A stretch of DNA of 64,000 bases from Pseudomonas petrae (GCF_021728295.1 NZ_JAKJXE010000008.1:62001-126000), one strand, 5' to 3'. Counted from the stretch's first letter, positions 49,821 through 59,766 are shown. Notes: generated by a model not told the origin, from the letters alone. Translations and numbers: made by a program.

Positions 49821-51302
49821 ATGACCACCGTTCGCACCCGCATCGCGCCATCGCCCACCGGCGACCCCCACGTTGGCACGGCCTACATCGCGCTGTTCAA
49901 CTATTGCTTCGCCAAGCAGCATGGCGGCGAATTCATCCTGCGCATTGAAGACACCGATCAACTGCGCTCGACCCGCGAGTCCGAACAACAGATTTTCGAC
50001 GCCCTGCGCTGGCTCGGCATCGAGTGGAGCGAAGGCCCCGACGTAGGCGGTCCCCATGGCCCGTATCGCCAGAGCGAGCGCGGCGACATCTACAAGAAGT
50101 ACGTGCAGGAACTGGTCGATGCCGGTCATGCCTTCCCGTGCTTCTGCACCGCCGAAGAGCTCGACCAGATGCGCGCCGAGCAGACCGCCCGGGGCGAAAC
50201 CCCGCGTTATGACGGCCGCGCGCTGCTGCTGTCGAAAGAAGAAGTCGAGCGCCGCCTGGCCGCTGGCGAACCCCATGTGATCCGCATGAAGGTCCCGAGC
50301 GAAGGCGTCTGCGTGGTGCCGGACCTCCTCCGTGGCGAAGTCGAAATCCCGTGGGACCGCATGGACATGCAGGTCCTGATGAAGACCGACGGCCTGCCGA
50401 CCTACTTCCTGGCCAACGTCGTCGACGACCACCTGATGGGCATCACCCACGTGCTGCGCGGCGAAGAATGGCTGCCGTCGGCGCCGAAGCTGATCCTGCT
50501 CTACGAATACTTCGGCTGGGAAAAACCGGCGCTGTGCTACATGCCGCTGCTGCGTAACCCGGATAAGAGCAAGCTGTCCAAGCGCAAGAACCCGACCTCG
50601 GTGACGTTCTACGAGCGCATGGGCTTCATGCCGGAAGCGATGCTCAACTACCTGGGCCGCATGGGCTGGTCGATGCCCGACGAGCGCGAAAAGTTCTCGC
50701 TGGACGAAATGGTCGAGCACTTCGACCTGACCCGCGTGTCCCTGGGCGGCCCGATTTTCGACATCGAGAAACTGTCATGGCTCAACGGCCAATGGCTGCG
50801 TGAACTGCCAGTGGAAGAGTTCGCCACCCGCGTGCAGAAGTGGGCGTTCAACAGCGACTACATGATGAAGATCGCGCCCCATGTTCAGGGACGCGTCGAG
50901 ACCTTCAGCCAGATCGCCCCGCTGGGCGGCTTCTTCTTCGCCGGTGGCGTGACGCCGGACGCCAGGCTTTTCGAGCACAAGAAGCTGTCGCCAGAACAGG
51001 TGCGCCAGGTCATTCAGTTGATTCTGTGGAAGCTGGAATCCCTGCGTCAGTGGGAGAAGGACAAGATCACCGGGTGCATTCAGGCGGTGGTCGAGCACCT
51101 GGAGCTGAAGTTGCGTGACGCCATGCCACTGATGTTTGCCGCCATTACCGGTCAGGCGAACTCGGTATCGGTCACCGACGCGATGGAGATTCTGGGCCCG
51201 GACCTGACCCGTTTCCGTCTGCGCCAAACGCTGGACATGCTGGGCGGCGTGTCGAAGAAAGAGAACAAAGAGTGGGAAAAGCTGCTCGGCGCCATTGGCT
51301 GA
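49821..51302 (+). CDS. gltX: Glutamyl-tRNA synthetase
   Basis: Class I aminoacyl-tRNA synthetase that charges tRNA-Glu, 493 aa, full length. HIGH-type motif SPTGDPHVGTAY at about 10-21, KMSKS-type motif KLSKRKNP near residue 252, and the anticodon-binding all-helical C-terminal half. The ATG at 49821 starts MTTVRTRIAPSPTG; the longer frame from 49662 is not part of the gene. A tRNA-Glu gene lies 377 bp downstream. Confidence 0.97.
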   Translation: MTTVRTRIAPSPTGDPHVGTAYIALFNYCFAKQHGGEFILRIEDTDQLRSTRESEQQIFDALRWLGIEWSEGPDVGGPHGPYRQSERGDIYKKYVQELVDAGHAFPCFCTAEELDQMRAEQTARGETPRYDGRALLLSKEEVERRLAAGEPHVIRMKVPSEGVCVVPDLLRGEVEIPWDRMDMQVLMKTDGLPTYFLANVVDDHLMGITHVLRGEEWLPSAPKLILLYEYFGWEKPALCYMPLLRNPDKSKLSKRKNPTSVTFYERMGFMPEAMLNYLGRMGWSMPDEREKFSLDEMVEHFDLTRVSLGGPIFDIEKLSWLNGQWLRELPVEEFATRVQKWAFNSDYMMKIAPHVQGRVETFSQIAPLGGFFFAGGVTPDARLFEHKKLSPEQVRQVIQLILWKLESLRQWEKDKITGCIQAVVEHLELKLRDAMPLMFAAITGQANSVSVTDAMEILGPDLTRFRLRQTLDMLGGVSKKENKEWEKLLGAIG

Positions 51303-51320
51303 GTGGCTACCTGAGTGAGC

Positions 51321-51352
51321 CCGGGCCATTGAGCAATTGCCCAATGGCCCGG
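51321..51352 (+). terminator. Hairpin after gltX
   Basis: CCGGGCCATTG pairs perfectly with CAATGGCCCGG across a 10-base loop, 18 bp past the stop. There is no T-run directly after it, so it may be a stabilising hairpin instead of a full terminator. Confidence 0.5.
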
Positions 51353-51427
51353 CGTGAGCCGGTTTTCCGGGAGGCGGTAAGTGATTGTTATCCCGGAAAA
51401 TTCTTTTGGAATTGTTTGAAAAAGAGT

Positions 51428-51456
51428 TTGACAGCTTTGTGGGTCGCACTTAATAT
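51428..51456 (+). promoter_or_regulatory. Strong sigma-70 promoter of the tRNA-Ala/tRNA-Glu unit
   Basis: Consensus TTGACA (51428-51433), 17-bp spacer, TAATAT (51451-51456), followed by a GC-rich discriminator GCGCCCC typical of stable-RNA promoters under stringent control. Confidence 0.8.
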
Positions 51457-51520
51457 GCGCCCCGTCCACACGGCAACGCAGAAACACGCGGTAACGCGGC
51501 GTTCTCTGTCAGTGTATTGT

Positions 51521-51596
51521 GGGGCTTTAGCTCAGCTGGGAGAGCGCCTGCATGGCATGCAGGAGGTCAGCGGTTCGATCCCGCTAAGCTCCACCA
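51521..51596 (+). tRNA. tRNA-Ala (anticodon GGC)
   Basis: 76-nt cloverleaf with encoded CCA. The anticodon stem CCTGC/GCAGG encloses the loop ATGGCAT, giving GGC. The T arm has GGTTCGATCC. Confidence 0.97.
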
Positions 51597-51679
51597 AATT
51601 AGAAGCTTCAAGGTTCGCTTTATTGCCTTGAAGTTTGTCCCGCTTCGGAACCAGCACTGATGCGGTACGCAAGGGTTAC

Positions 51680-51755
51680 GTCCCCTTCGTCTAGTGGCCT
51701 AGGACACCGCCCTTTCACGGCGGTAACAGGGGTTCGAGTCCCCTAGGGGACGCCA
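51680..51755 (+). tRNA. tRNA-Glu (anticodon TTC)
   Basis: 76-nt cloverleaf starting GTCCCCTTCGTCTAG and ending in encoded CCA. The anticodon stem CCGCC/GGCGG encloses CTTTCAC, giving TTC. Confidence 0.97.
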
Positions 51756-51777
51756 CGATTTCTCGCTCTGCGAGACC

Positions 51778-51815
51778 AAGGGTCATTCGATTATTGAATG
51801 GCCCTTTTGTTTTTC
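51778..51815 (+). terminator. Rho-independent terminator of the tRNA unit
   Basis: AAGGGTCATTC pairs with GAATGGCCCTT around a 7-base loop, with one mismatch, and is followed by TTTGTTTTT. Confidence 0.88.
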
Positions 51816-51964
51816 CGGGGTTTGAGTTCTCAGTTCCTTCTTTGTTTACCTCGTCTTCGTTCATCTCTCATCTAATCCGCCTGTCAGTCATCTCAAATGC
51901 CTGATGCGTCCTTGCCAAAGCAGATGATGAAGATAATATTATCGCCATCATCCCGGAGGCGGTC

Positions 51965-52504
51965 ATGAACGATAAAAAAGCACAGACCCGCGAACGTATT
52001 CTTACTGCTGCCAGCACTGCACTGATCGCGCGCGGCCCGATCGAGCCCAGCGTCAACGAGATCATGGGCGCAGCCGGGCTCACGGTGGGCGGCTTCTACG
52101 CGCATTTCGACAGCAAGGAAGCGCTGATGCTTGAAGCGTTCAGCCAGTTGCTGGCCGAACGCCGTGAGATGGTCGCCGGCATCGACGATCAACTGCCAGG
52201 TGAGGAACGCCGCGCGCTGTTGGCGGCGTTCTACCTGTCGCGCAGGCACCGCGACGCCCAGGAGCACGCGTGCCCGCTGCCGACGGCGATAGGGGAGATG
52301 GCGCGTCTGTCCGACGACTTCCGCAACGCCCTGGCCGAACACGTCGAACTGATGGTGGCGCAACTCGCCGCCAGCCCTGAAGAAACCGACAAGACCCTGG
52401 CCGACATCGCATTGATGGTCGGCGGTCTGGCACTCGCCCGAGCCCTGGGGCCGAGTGAGCTGTCGGATCGCGTGCTGAGGGCGGCGAAGTCGGCGGTGCT
52501 CTGA
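51965..52504 (+). CDS. TetR-family transcriptional regulator
   Basis: One-component regulator, 179 aa. The N-terminal helix-turn-helix (about 8-55) carries ARGPIEPSVNEIMGAAGLTVGGFYAHFDSKEALM. The C-terminal ligand domain includes CPLPTAIGEMARLSDDFRNAL, a pattern of TetR proteins that often control a reductase or efflux gene. A GGAGG site precedes the ATG. A TetR gene at this place after gltX and the tRNAs matches P. aeruginosa gene order from memory. No obvious target adjoins it. Confidence 0.88.
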   Translation: MNDKKAQTRERILTAASTALIARGPIEPSVNEIMGAAGLTVGGFYAHFDSKEALMLEAFSQLLAERREMVAGIDDQLPGEERRALLAAFYLSRRHRDAQEHACPLPTAIGEMARLSDDFRNALAEHVELMVAQLAASPEETDKTLADIALMVGGLALARALGPSELSDRVLRAAKSAVL

Positions 52505-52541
52505 GTCAGTCAGGACATTCTGTGTCGCCTGCATTCCTGTA

Positions 52542-52830
52542 GTAGGACCGGCTTCAGCCGGGAAGAGGCTGGTCTGGACACCATATTCTGCGGGGTGACA
52601 TCCGACGCTTTCCCGGCTAAAGCCAGTCCTGCGGAATGCGCAGCGCTTTCCTGGCTCAAACGGGATCCCACTGAATCCCCGCGCCTTTGTAGGACCGGCT
52701 TCAGCCGGGAAGAGGCCAGCGCGACACCATCGATTCTGCGGTGTGACATCCGACGCCTTCCCGGCTAAAGCCGGTCCTACGAAAACACCGCGCACCCGTA
52801 GGACCGGCTTCAGCCGGGAAGAGGCCATTG
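52542..52830. repeat. REP cluster: two REPINs and a half unit
   Basis: REPINs of the GGACCGGCTTCAGCC class at 52542-52634 and 52688-52780 share a spacer with TTCTGCGG and GTGACATCCGACGC; a single left half follows at 52797-52830. It fills most of the 398-bp gap 52505-52902. Confidence 0.88.
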
Positions 52831-52902
52831 GGGTCGGCATCAGTTTTGTCCGATGCTTTTGGTTACACTGCTCCGGTGATGAATTTGATAGGGCAGGAAG
52901 AC

Positions 52903-53343
52903 ATGGTCTGGGATCTGGAAACGCCGTTCGTCATCGATCTGCAGGTAGGCGAGGAAGATATCGACGGCTTGGGTCACGCCAACAACGCCGTGTACGTCAC
53001 TTGGCTAGAACGCTGCGCATGGCGGCATTCCCAGCGGCTGGGCCTGGACCTGACCGAGTACCGCCGACTCGACCGGGCCATGGCCGTGGTCCGGCATGAG
53101 ATCGACTACCTGGCCAGCGCCTATGAGGATGACCAGCTGCAACTGGCGACCTGGATCGTCGACTGGGACCAGCGCCTGAAGATGACCCGCCGCTTTCAGC
53201 TGAAACGTCCCAGCGACGGCGTGACCCTGCTGCGTGCGCAAACCACCTTCGTCTGCATCGAGTTGTCGTCGGGCAAACCCAAGCGCATGCCGAGCGAATT
53301 CATCGACGGATACGCCGCCGGCCTGCACCGCGCGATCTCCTGA
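52903..53343 (+). CDS. Acyl-CoA thioesterase, 4HBT hotdog family
   Basis: Single-domain hotdog protein, 146 aa. The 4HBT signature region is VGEEDIDGLGHANNAVYVTWLERCAW, with Asp-x-x-x-His-x-Asn-Asn around the active site. It should hydrolyse an acyl-CoA thioester, substrate unknown. I prefer the ATG at 52903 (MVWDLETPF), where family similarity begins, although its AGGAAG is close; an ATG at 52879 (MNLIGQED) is the alternative. It lies 75 bp upstream of dusC on the same strand. Confidence 0.82.
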   Translation: MVWDLETPFVIDLQVGEEDIDGLGHANNAVYVTWLERCAWRHSQRLGLDLTEYRRLDRAMAVVRHEIDYLASAYEDDQLQLATWIVDWDQRLKMTRRFQLKRPSDGVTLLRAQTTFVCIELSSGKPKRMPSEFIDGYAAGLHRAIS

Positions 53344-53418
53344 CGTCCGGCGCGCGTAAACCGTATCCAATCCGCCGGTCTCTGCGTAAACTGCCGGACT
53401 TTTTTTCGAGTGTGACCC

Positions 53419-54378
53419 ATGCAAATTGCCCTGGCGCCCATGGAAGGCCTGGTCGACGACATCCTGCGCGACGTGCTGACTCAAGTCGGCGGCATCGACT
53501 GGTGCGTAACCGAATTCATCCGGGTGACCGAGCGTTTGCTGCCGGAGCATTACTTCCACAAGCTCGCGTCCGAACTGTTGCAGGGCTCGAAAACCCGCGC
53601 CGGCGTGCCCTTGCGTGTGCAGCTGCTGGGTTCAGACCCGGTGTGCCTGGCCGAGAACGCTGCCTTCGCGGCCGAGTTGGGCGCGCCGGTCATCGACTTG
53701 AATTTTGGCTGCCCGGCCAAGACCGTCAACAAATCCCGGGGCGGGGCGGTGTTGCTCAAGGAGCCGGAGCTGCTGCACACCATCCTCAGCCATGTGCGCC
53801 GCTCCGTGCCGGCGCACATTCCGGTCACCGCCAAGATGCGCCTGGGCTACGACAGCACCGAGCCGGCCCTTGATTGCGCCCGGGCCCTGGAAGCGGGCGG
53901 GGCGGAACACATCGTTGTCCACGCCCGCACCAAGGTCGACGGCTACAAGCCGCCGGCGCACTGGGAGTGGATCGGCAAGATTCAGGACGTGGTGAAGATT
54001 CCGATCATTGCCAACGGCGAGATCTGGACCGTCGACGACTGGCGCCGCTGCCGGGAAATCTGCGGGGCCCGCGACATCATGATCGGCCGCGGTCTGGTGG
54101 CGCGTCCGGACCTGGGTCGGCAGATCGCCGCCGCACAAGCAGGGCGTGAAGTCATCCCCATGACCTGGGCGGAGCTGCAGCCGCTTCTGCGCGATTTCTG
54201 GCTGCAGGCCATGGCCAAGATGACCCGCGTGCAGGCGCCGGGCCGGCTCAAGCAATGGGTGGTGTTGCTGACCAAAAGCTACCCCGAAGCGACCTTGCTG
54301 TTTGATGCCCTGCGCCGCGAAACCGACTGCGACCGGATCAGCCAGATGCTCGGTGTGAGCGTGCCGGAAGCCGCCTGA
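53419..54378 (+). CDS. dusC: tRNA-dihydrouridine(16) synthase
   Basis: FMN enzyme, 319 aa, that reduces uridine 16 in tRNA D-loops. Dus signatures: IALAPMEGLVDDILRDVLT at the N-terminus, DLNFGCPAKTVNKSRGGAVLL with the catalytic Cys near residue 98, VTAKMRLGYD, VHARTKVDGYKPPAHWEWI, and IANGEIWTVDDW for FMN phosphate. The WCVTEF segment and overall length fit the DusC subgroup better than DusA or DusB. Confidence 0.92.
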   Translation: MQIALAPMEGLVDDILRDVLTQVGGIDWCVTEFIRVTERLLPEHYFHKLASELLQGSKTRAGVPLRVQLLGSDPVCLAENAAFAAELGAPVIDLNFGCPAKTVNKSRGGAVLLKEPELLHTILSHVRRSVPAHIPVTAKMRLGYDSTEPALDCARALEAGGAEHIVVHARTKVDGYKPPAHWEWIGKIQDVVKIPIIANGEIWTVDDWRRCREICGARDIMIGRGLVARPDLGRQIAAAQAGREVIPMTWAELQPLLRDFWLQAMAKMTRVQAPGRLKQWVVLLTKSYPEATLLFDALRRETDCDRISQMLGVSVPEAA

Positions 54379-54396
54379 AAATTTTTTTGGATGAGG

Positions 54397-54424
54397 CTTG
54401 AAACGCAAATGGCCGTCCCTATTT
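54397..54424 (+). promoter_or_regulatory. Sigma-32 heat-shock promoter of ibpA
   Basis: CTTGAAA (54397-54403), 13-bp spacer, CCCTATTT (54417-54424), close to the sigma-32 consensus CTTGAAA / CCCCATNT. Confidence 0.75.
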
Positions 54425-54430
54425 TGGGAT

Positions 54431-54495
54431 TACGCGATGCCGAAGGCGGGTCGCGGCGATAACCACTTGCTGATTTATCAGGAGATTTTCAGATG
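54431..54495 (+). promoter_or_regulatory. ROSE-like RNA thermometer in the ibpA leader
   Basis: The short leader ends with TTGCT (54467-54471), eight bases, then the AGGAG ribosome site (54480-54484). A U(U/C)GCU stretch facing the Shine-Dalgarno sequence just before a small heat-shock gene is the hallmark of ROSE elements, which mask the ribosome site at low temperature. An upstream GC-rich hairpin is possible around 54434-54458. Confidence 0.7.
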
Positions 54496-54936
54496 ACTAC
54501 TGCATTTTCCCTGGCTCCACTGTTCCGTCACTCCGTTGGCTTCGACCGCTTCAACGACCTGTTCGAGTCGGCGGCGCGCAACGAGTCCGCCAGCAGCTAC
54601 CCTCCCTACAACGTCGAGAAACACGCTGATGACCAATACCGCATCGTCATCGCGGCGGCGGGTTTCCAGGAGGAAGATCTGGAGCTGCAAGTCGAGAAGG
54701 GCGTATTGACCGTCACTGGCAACAAGCGCGAGAACACCGCGGAAGGCGTGACCTTCCTGCACCAGGGGATCGCCCAGCGTGCATTCAAGCTGTCGTTCCG
54801 CCTGGCTGACCACATCGAGGTCAAGAACGCTGCTTTGGCCAATGGCCTGCTGAACATTGATCTGCTGCGCCTGGTGCCTGAAGAGGCCAAGCCAAAACGC
54901 ATCGAAATCAATGCCCGGAAAACCCTGACTCATTAA
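54493..54936 (+). CDS. ibpA: Small heat-shock protein IbpA (Hsp20)
   Basis: ATP-independent holdase chaperone, 147 aa. The alpha-crystallin domain spans about 38-130 (PPYNVEKHADDQYRIVIAAAGFQEEDLELQVEKGVLTVTGNK, and ALANGLLNIDLL near its end). The N-terminal arm has SLAPLFRHSVGFDRFNDLF, typical of IbpA. It is a single-gene transcript with its own heat-shock promoter, ROSE-like leader and terminator, so both transcription and translation should rise on heating. Confidence 0.95.
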   Translation: MTTAFSLAPLFRHSVGFDRFNDLFESAARNESASSYPPYNVEKHADDQYRIVIAAAGFQEEDLELQVEKGVLTVTGNKRENTAEGVTFLHQGIAQRAFKLSFRLADHIEVKNAALANGLLNIDLLRLVPEEAKPKRIEINARKTLTH

Positions 54937-54949
54937 TTCCGAGCCAGGT

Positions 54950-54979
54950 AAAAAGGCGCCCTCCTGGGCGCCTTTTTTA
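54950..54979 (+). terminator. Rho-independent terminator after ibpA
   Basis: AAAAAGGCGCC pairs with GGGCGCCTTTTTT across a 4-6 base loop, 14 bp after the stop codon. Confidence 0.92.
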
Positions 54980-55040
54980 TTTCTGTCGCGTGCCCATCGC
55001 GAGTGTGGCGCCGATCAGAATTCATGACTGCTGCGCAGCC

Positions 55041-55393
55041 GATCGCGGGCAAGCGCGCTCCTACGCCCTCCGGGCAGAATCAAAAGCTCAACCTGACACC
55101 CAACCAATTCCGGATCCCCGCAAAACCTGTAGGAGCGCGCTTGCCCGCGAATGCAATCATCCAGATGAAGCAGCGCAGAATGACCCACCGCGTTCGCCAG
55201 CAAGCCGGCTCCTACGGATTTCGCGCTCAGCCACGATTCCTGATTCGCCGCAAACGGGCGCGAATATCACGCTCAGCCACGACTGATCATTTTCCGAAAA
55301 ACCGGTGTAGGAGCGTGCTTGCCCGCGAATGCAGTCTGTCAGTCGCCTGAATGGGTGAGGTCGAGCGGGGTTCGCCAGCAAGCGCGCTTCTAC
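55041..55393. repeat. REP cluster with two hybrid REPINs
   Basis: A solitary CGCGGGCAAGCGCG REP at 55041-55064, then two REPINs at 55128-55215 and 55306-55393. In both, the left half is the GCGCTTGCCCGCG or GTGCTTGCCCGCG type and the right half carries the TTCGCCAGCAAG type, so each joins two REP classes. The last bases of the second overlap the LysR stop codon. Confidence 0.85.
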
Positions 55394-56277
55394 AATTGCT
55401 CCAGCCCGGCGGCCTGGGCATCGAGCAGCGCCATGAATGCCCGCGCCGCGTTAGAGAGCGTGCGTTCCGTGTGGACGATATACCCCAGCCGGCGGCGCAA
55501 CTGGATACCCGGCAACGGGATGGGCGTGACCTGCTCGTCGAGCATGGTCCGGGGCAGCACGCTCCAGGCCAGTCCGATGGACACCATCATCTTGATCGTC
55601 TCCATGTAGTTGGTGCTCATGGCGATATTCGGCTTCAGGCCTTGGGCCTCGCACAGCTCGCTGACGATGTGGTGGGTGAACGTGTTCTCGCCCGGAAACA
55701 CCGCCGGGTAGCGGGCGAGGTCGGCCAGGCTGACGTTGGCCTGGGTTGCCAGTGGGTGCTCGGGCGCGGCGACGAAGTCCAGCGGGTCGTCCCAGACCCT
55801 CACTGCCTTCACCAGCGCGTGGGGCTCGGGCGCCAAGGTGATCACTGCCAGTTCCGCACGGCCATGGAGGATTTCTTCGTAGGCCACTTCGGAATCGAGA
55901 AACTGAATGTCCAGCGCAACGTCTGGATAGGTCTTGGTAAACGCCCTCAATAACGTAGGCAACCGGTGCAGACCGATGTGGTGACTGGTCGCCAGGGTCA
56001 GGCGGCCGGTGACTTCCCCGGTCAGGTTGGTCAGCGCACGACGGGTGTCGTCCAGCACATTGAGGATCTGATAAGCGCGGGGGAGCAGGGCGCGTCCGGC
56101 TTCAGTCAAGCTCACTTCGCGACCCAGTCGATCAAAAAGTCGCACGTCCAGCTGTTGCTCCAGGCCGGCAATGCGCTTGCTGACCGCTGGCTGAGTCAGG
56201 TGCAGGCGCTCACCGGCCGCTGAGAAGCTGCCCAGCTCGGCGATGGCAATAAAGGCATTGAGATTAGCCAGATCCAT
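55390..56277 (-). CDS. LysR-family regulator divergent from leuC
   Basis: LysR regulator, 295 aa: winged helix at about 1-60 (LNAFIAIAELGSFSAAGERLHLTQPAVSKRIAGLEQQL) and a periplasmic-binding-like effector domain from about 90. ATG at 56277 with GGAA upstream. Divergent placement 155 bp from leuC suggests control of the leuCDB genes and of itself; a LysR gene at this site is what I recall for P. aeruginosa. The effector is unknown, perhaps a leucine-pathway intermediate. The TAG stop lies inside a REP. Confidence 0.88.
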   Translation of the reverse strand: MDLANLNAFIAIAELGSFSAAGERLHLTQPAVSKRIAGLEQQLDVRLFDRLGREVSLTEAGRALLPRAYQILNVLDDTRRALTNLTGEVTGRLTLATSHHIGLHRLPTLLRAFTKTYPDVALDIQFLDSEVAYEEILHGRAELAVITLAPEPHALVKAVRVWDDPLDFVAAPEHPLATQANVSLADLARYPAVFPGENTFTHHIVSELCEAQGLKPNIAMSTNYMETIKMMVSIGLAWSVLPRTMLDEQVTPIPLPGIQLRRRLGYIVHTERTLSNAARAFMALLDAQAAGLEQL

Positions 56278-56295
56278 CTCGGATTCCTGTTGGTT

Positions 56296-56348
56296 ATGCA
56301 AAGCATGAAAAATATGAATTTGAGTTATTTAAGCATATTCCATAGCAT
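56296..56348 (+). promoter_or_regulatory. leuC promoter with candidate LysR site
   Basis: TTGAGT (56320-56325), 17-bp spacer, TAGCAT (56343-56348) is a plausible sigma-70 promoter. ATGC-AAA-GCAT at 56296-56306 is a perfect inverted repeat about 14 bp upstream, where a LysR activator would bind. Confidence 0.5.
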
Positions 56349-56432
56349 CATCCCCACAAGCCAAGGGTCTTTGCGGTGTCATTGCGACATCGGCGGCCGG
56401 GGCATAGAAATACGCTGATGAGGAACCGTCTG

Positions 56433-57857
56433 ATGGCCGGCAAAACGCTCTACGACAAGCTCTGGGATTCGCATTTGGTCAAGCAGCGCGACGATGGCTC
56501 CGCGCTGCTGTACATCGACCGTCACATCATCCACGAAGTGACTTCGCCTCAGGCTTTCGAAGGCTTGCGCCTGGCCCGACGCAAACCATGGCGCATCGAC
56601 GCCAACGTCGCGACCGTCGACCACAACGTGCCGACCACCCCGGACCGCAAGGACGGCGTCGACGCCATTGTCGATCAGGTGTCGCGCTTGCAGGTCAAGA
56701 CCCTGGATGACAACTGCGACGAGTACGGCATCACCGAATTCAAGATGAACGACATTCGTCAGGGCATCGTTCACGTCATCGGCCCTGAGCAGGGCGCGAC
56801 GTTGCCGGGCATGACCGTGGTCTGCGGCGATTCGCACACCTCGACCCACGGCGCTTTCGGCGCGCTGGCCCACGGCATCGGCACTTCCGAGGTCGAACAC
56901 GTCCTCGCGACCCAGTGCCTGGTCGCCAAGAAAATGAAGAACATGCAAGTGAAGGTCGAAGGCAAGCTGCCGTTCGGCGTCACGGCCAAGGACATTGTCC
57001 TGGCCATCATCGGCAAGATCGGCACCGCCGGCGGTAACGGCCATGCCATCGAATTCGCCGGCAGCGCCATTCGCGATCTGTCCGTCGAAGGCCGCATGAC
57101 CATCTGCAACATGTCCATCGAAGCCGGCGCTCGGGTAGGGCTGGTGGCGACCGATGAAAAGACCATTGCCTACGTGAAGGGTCGTCCTTTCGCACCGACT
57201 GCCGAGCAGTGGGACGCAGCGGTTGAAGCCTGGAAGGACCTGGTGTCCGACGACGACGCGGTGTTCGACACCCTGGTTGAGCTCGACGCGACCCAGATCA
57301 AGCCGCAAGTCAGCTGGGGCACCTCGCCGGAAATGGTCGTGGCCGTGGATCAGCATGTGCCCGATCCGGCCCAGGAAACCGATCTGGTCAAGCGTGGCTC
57401 CATTGAGCGCGCATTGAAGTACATGGGGCTTAAAGCCAATCAGGCGATTACCGATATTCAACTGGATCGCGTGTTCATTGGCTCGTGCACCAACTCGCGG
57501 ATCGAAGACCTGCGCGCCGCAGCGGAAATCGCTAAAGGCCGCAAAGTAGCGTCTACCATCAAGCAGGCGATCGTTGTGCCGGGCTCGGGTCTGGTGAAGG
57601 AACAGGCAGAGCGGGAAGGGCTGGACAAGGTCTTCATCGAGGCCGGTTTCGAATGGCGCGAGCCGGGCTGCTCGATGTGCCTGGCGATGAACCCGGACCG
57701 CCTTGAGAGCGGCGAGCACTGCGCGTCGACCTCCAACCGCAACTTCGAAGGCCGTCAGGGCGCCGGTGGACGTACTCACCTGGTCAGCCCGGCGATGGCG
57801 GCAGCGGCAGCGGTCAACGGCCGTTTCGTCGACGTTCGCACCATGAGCCAGGCATAA
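56433..57857 (+). CDS. leuC: 3-isopropylmalate dehydratase large subunit
   Basis: Aconitase-family subunit, 474 aa, that isomerises 2- to 3-isopropylmalate in leucine synthesis together with LeuD. The 4Fe-4S ligands are the Cys in GSCTNSR and the two in GCSMC. VCGDSHTSTHGAFGALAHGIGTSEVEHV is the active-site signature. ATG at 56433 (MAGKTLYDKLWDSH) with AGGA 9 nt upstream; extra codons back to 56376 are not in the family. leuD follows after 10 bp. Confidence 0.97.
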   Translation: MAGKTLYDKLWDSHLVKQRDDGSALLYIDRHIIHEVTSPQAFEGLRLARRKPWRIDANVATVDHNVPTTPDRKDGVDAIVDQVSRLQVKTLDDNCDEYGITEFKMNDIRQGIVHVIGPEQGATLPGMTVVCGDSHTSTHGAFGALAHGIGTSEVEHVLATQCLVAKKMKNMQVKVEGKLPFGVTAKDIVLAIIGKIGTAGGNGHAIEFAGSAIRDLSVEGRMTICNMSIEAGARVGLVATDEKTIAYVKGRPFAPTAEQWDAAVEAWKDLVSDDDAVFDTLVELDATQIKPQVSWGTSPEMVVAVDQHVPDPAQETDLVKRGSIERALKYMGLKANQAITDIQLDRVFIGSCTNSRIEDLRAAAEIAKGRKVASTIKQAIVVPGSGLVKEQAEREGLDKVFIEAGFEWREPGCSMCLAMNPDRLESGEHCASTSNRNFEGRQGAGGRTHLVSPAMAAAAAVNGRFVDVRTMSQA

Positions 57858-57867
57858 GGAGCCCCGT

Positions 57868-58512
57868 ATGAAGCCTTTTACCCAACACACCGGTCTGGTC
57901 GCTCCGCTGGATCGCGCCAACGTCGACACCGATCAGATCATCCCCAAGCAGTTCCTGAAGTCGATTCGCCGTACCGGCTTTGGTCCGAACCTGTTTGACG
58001 AGTGGCGCTACCTCGACGTGGGCCAGCCATATCAGGACAACAGCAAGCGTCCGCTGAACCCGGATTTCGTGCTCAACGCCGAGCGCTACCAAGGCGCCAG
58101 TGTCTTGCTGGCTCGGGAAAACTTCGGCTGCGGCTCGAGCCGCGAACACGCCCCGTGGGCGCTGGAGGAGTACGGCTTTCGCAGCATCATCGCGCCGAGC
58201 TACGCGGACATCTTCTTCAACAACAGCTTCAAGAACGGCCTGCTGCCAATCATCCTGAGCGAAAGCGAAGTCGATGAGCTGTTCAAGGTGGTCGAGGCGA
58301 CGCCGGGTTACCAGTTGAACGTGGATCTGCAAGCGCAGACCGTGACCCGTGAAGATGGCAAGGTGTACCGCTTTGAAATCGACGCCTTCCGCAAGCACTG
58401 CCTACTCAACGGCCTGGACGACATCGGCCTGACCCTGGTGGACGGCGAGGCGATTGCCGCGTTCGAGAGCAAGCACCGCGCCAGTCAGCCTTGGCTGTTC
58501 AGGGATGCCTAA
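57868..58512 (+). CDS. leuD: 3-isopropylmalate dehydratase small subunit
   Basis: Swivel-domain subunit, 214 aa, completing the LeuCD isomerase. Family signatures: DTDQIIPKQFLK at the N-terminus and LARENFGCGSSREHAPWAL in the substrate-recognition loop. An AAGGAG site lies before the ATG, and the gene is in an operon with leuC. A REPIN separates it from leuB. Confidence 0.97.
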   Translation: MKPFTQHTGLVAPLDRANVDTDQIIPKQFLKSIRRTGFGPNLFDEWRYLDVGQPYQDNSKRPLNPDFVLNAERYQGASVLLARENFGCGSSREHAPWALEEYGFRSIIAPSYADIFFNNSFKNGLLPIILSESEVDELFKVVEATPGYQLNVDLQAQTVTREDGKVYRFEIDAFRKHCLLNGLDDIGLTLVDGEAIAAFESKHRASQPWLFRDA

Positions 58513-58525
58513 TTGATACACGGTC

Positions 58526-58613
58526 TGTAGGAGCCGGCTTGCTGGCGAACCTGTTGGGTCAGGTTTGAAAATGAGGCTGACACCCCCTGTTCGCCAGCAA
58601 GTCGGCTCCTACA
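58526..58613. repeat. REPIN between leuD and leuB
   Basis: Inverted pair of the GCCGGCTTGCTGGCG class; the right half has one change (AAGTCGGCTCC). It lies 13 bp after leuD and 70 bp before leuB, inside an otherwise co-directional run. Confidence 0.88.
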
Positions 58614-58683
58614 GACGGCATAGCACCTGCTTACATCATCGGCGCTTTTTAAGCGCCGATGCACTTATTGAAACGAGGACGTT

Positions 58684-59766
<1,083 letters not shown>

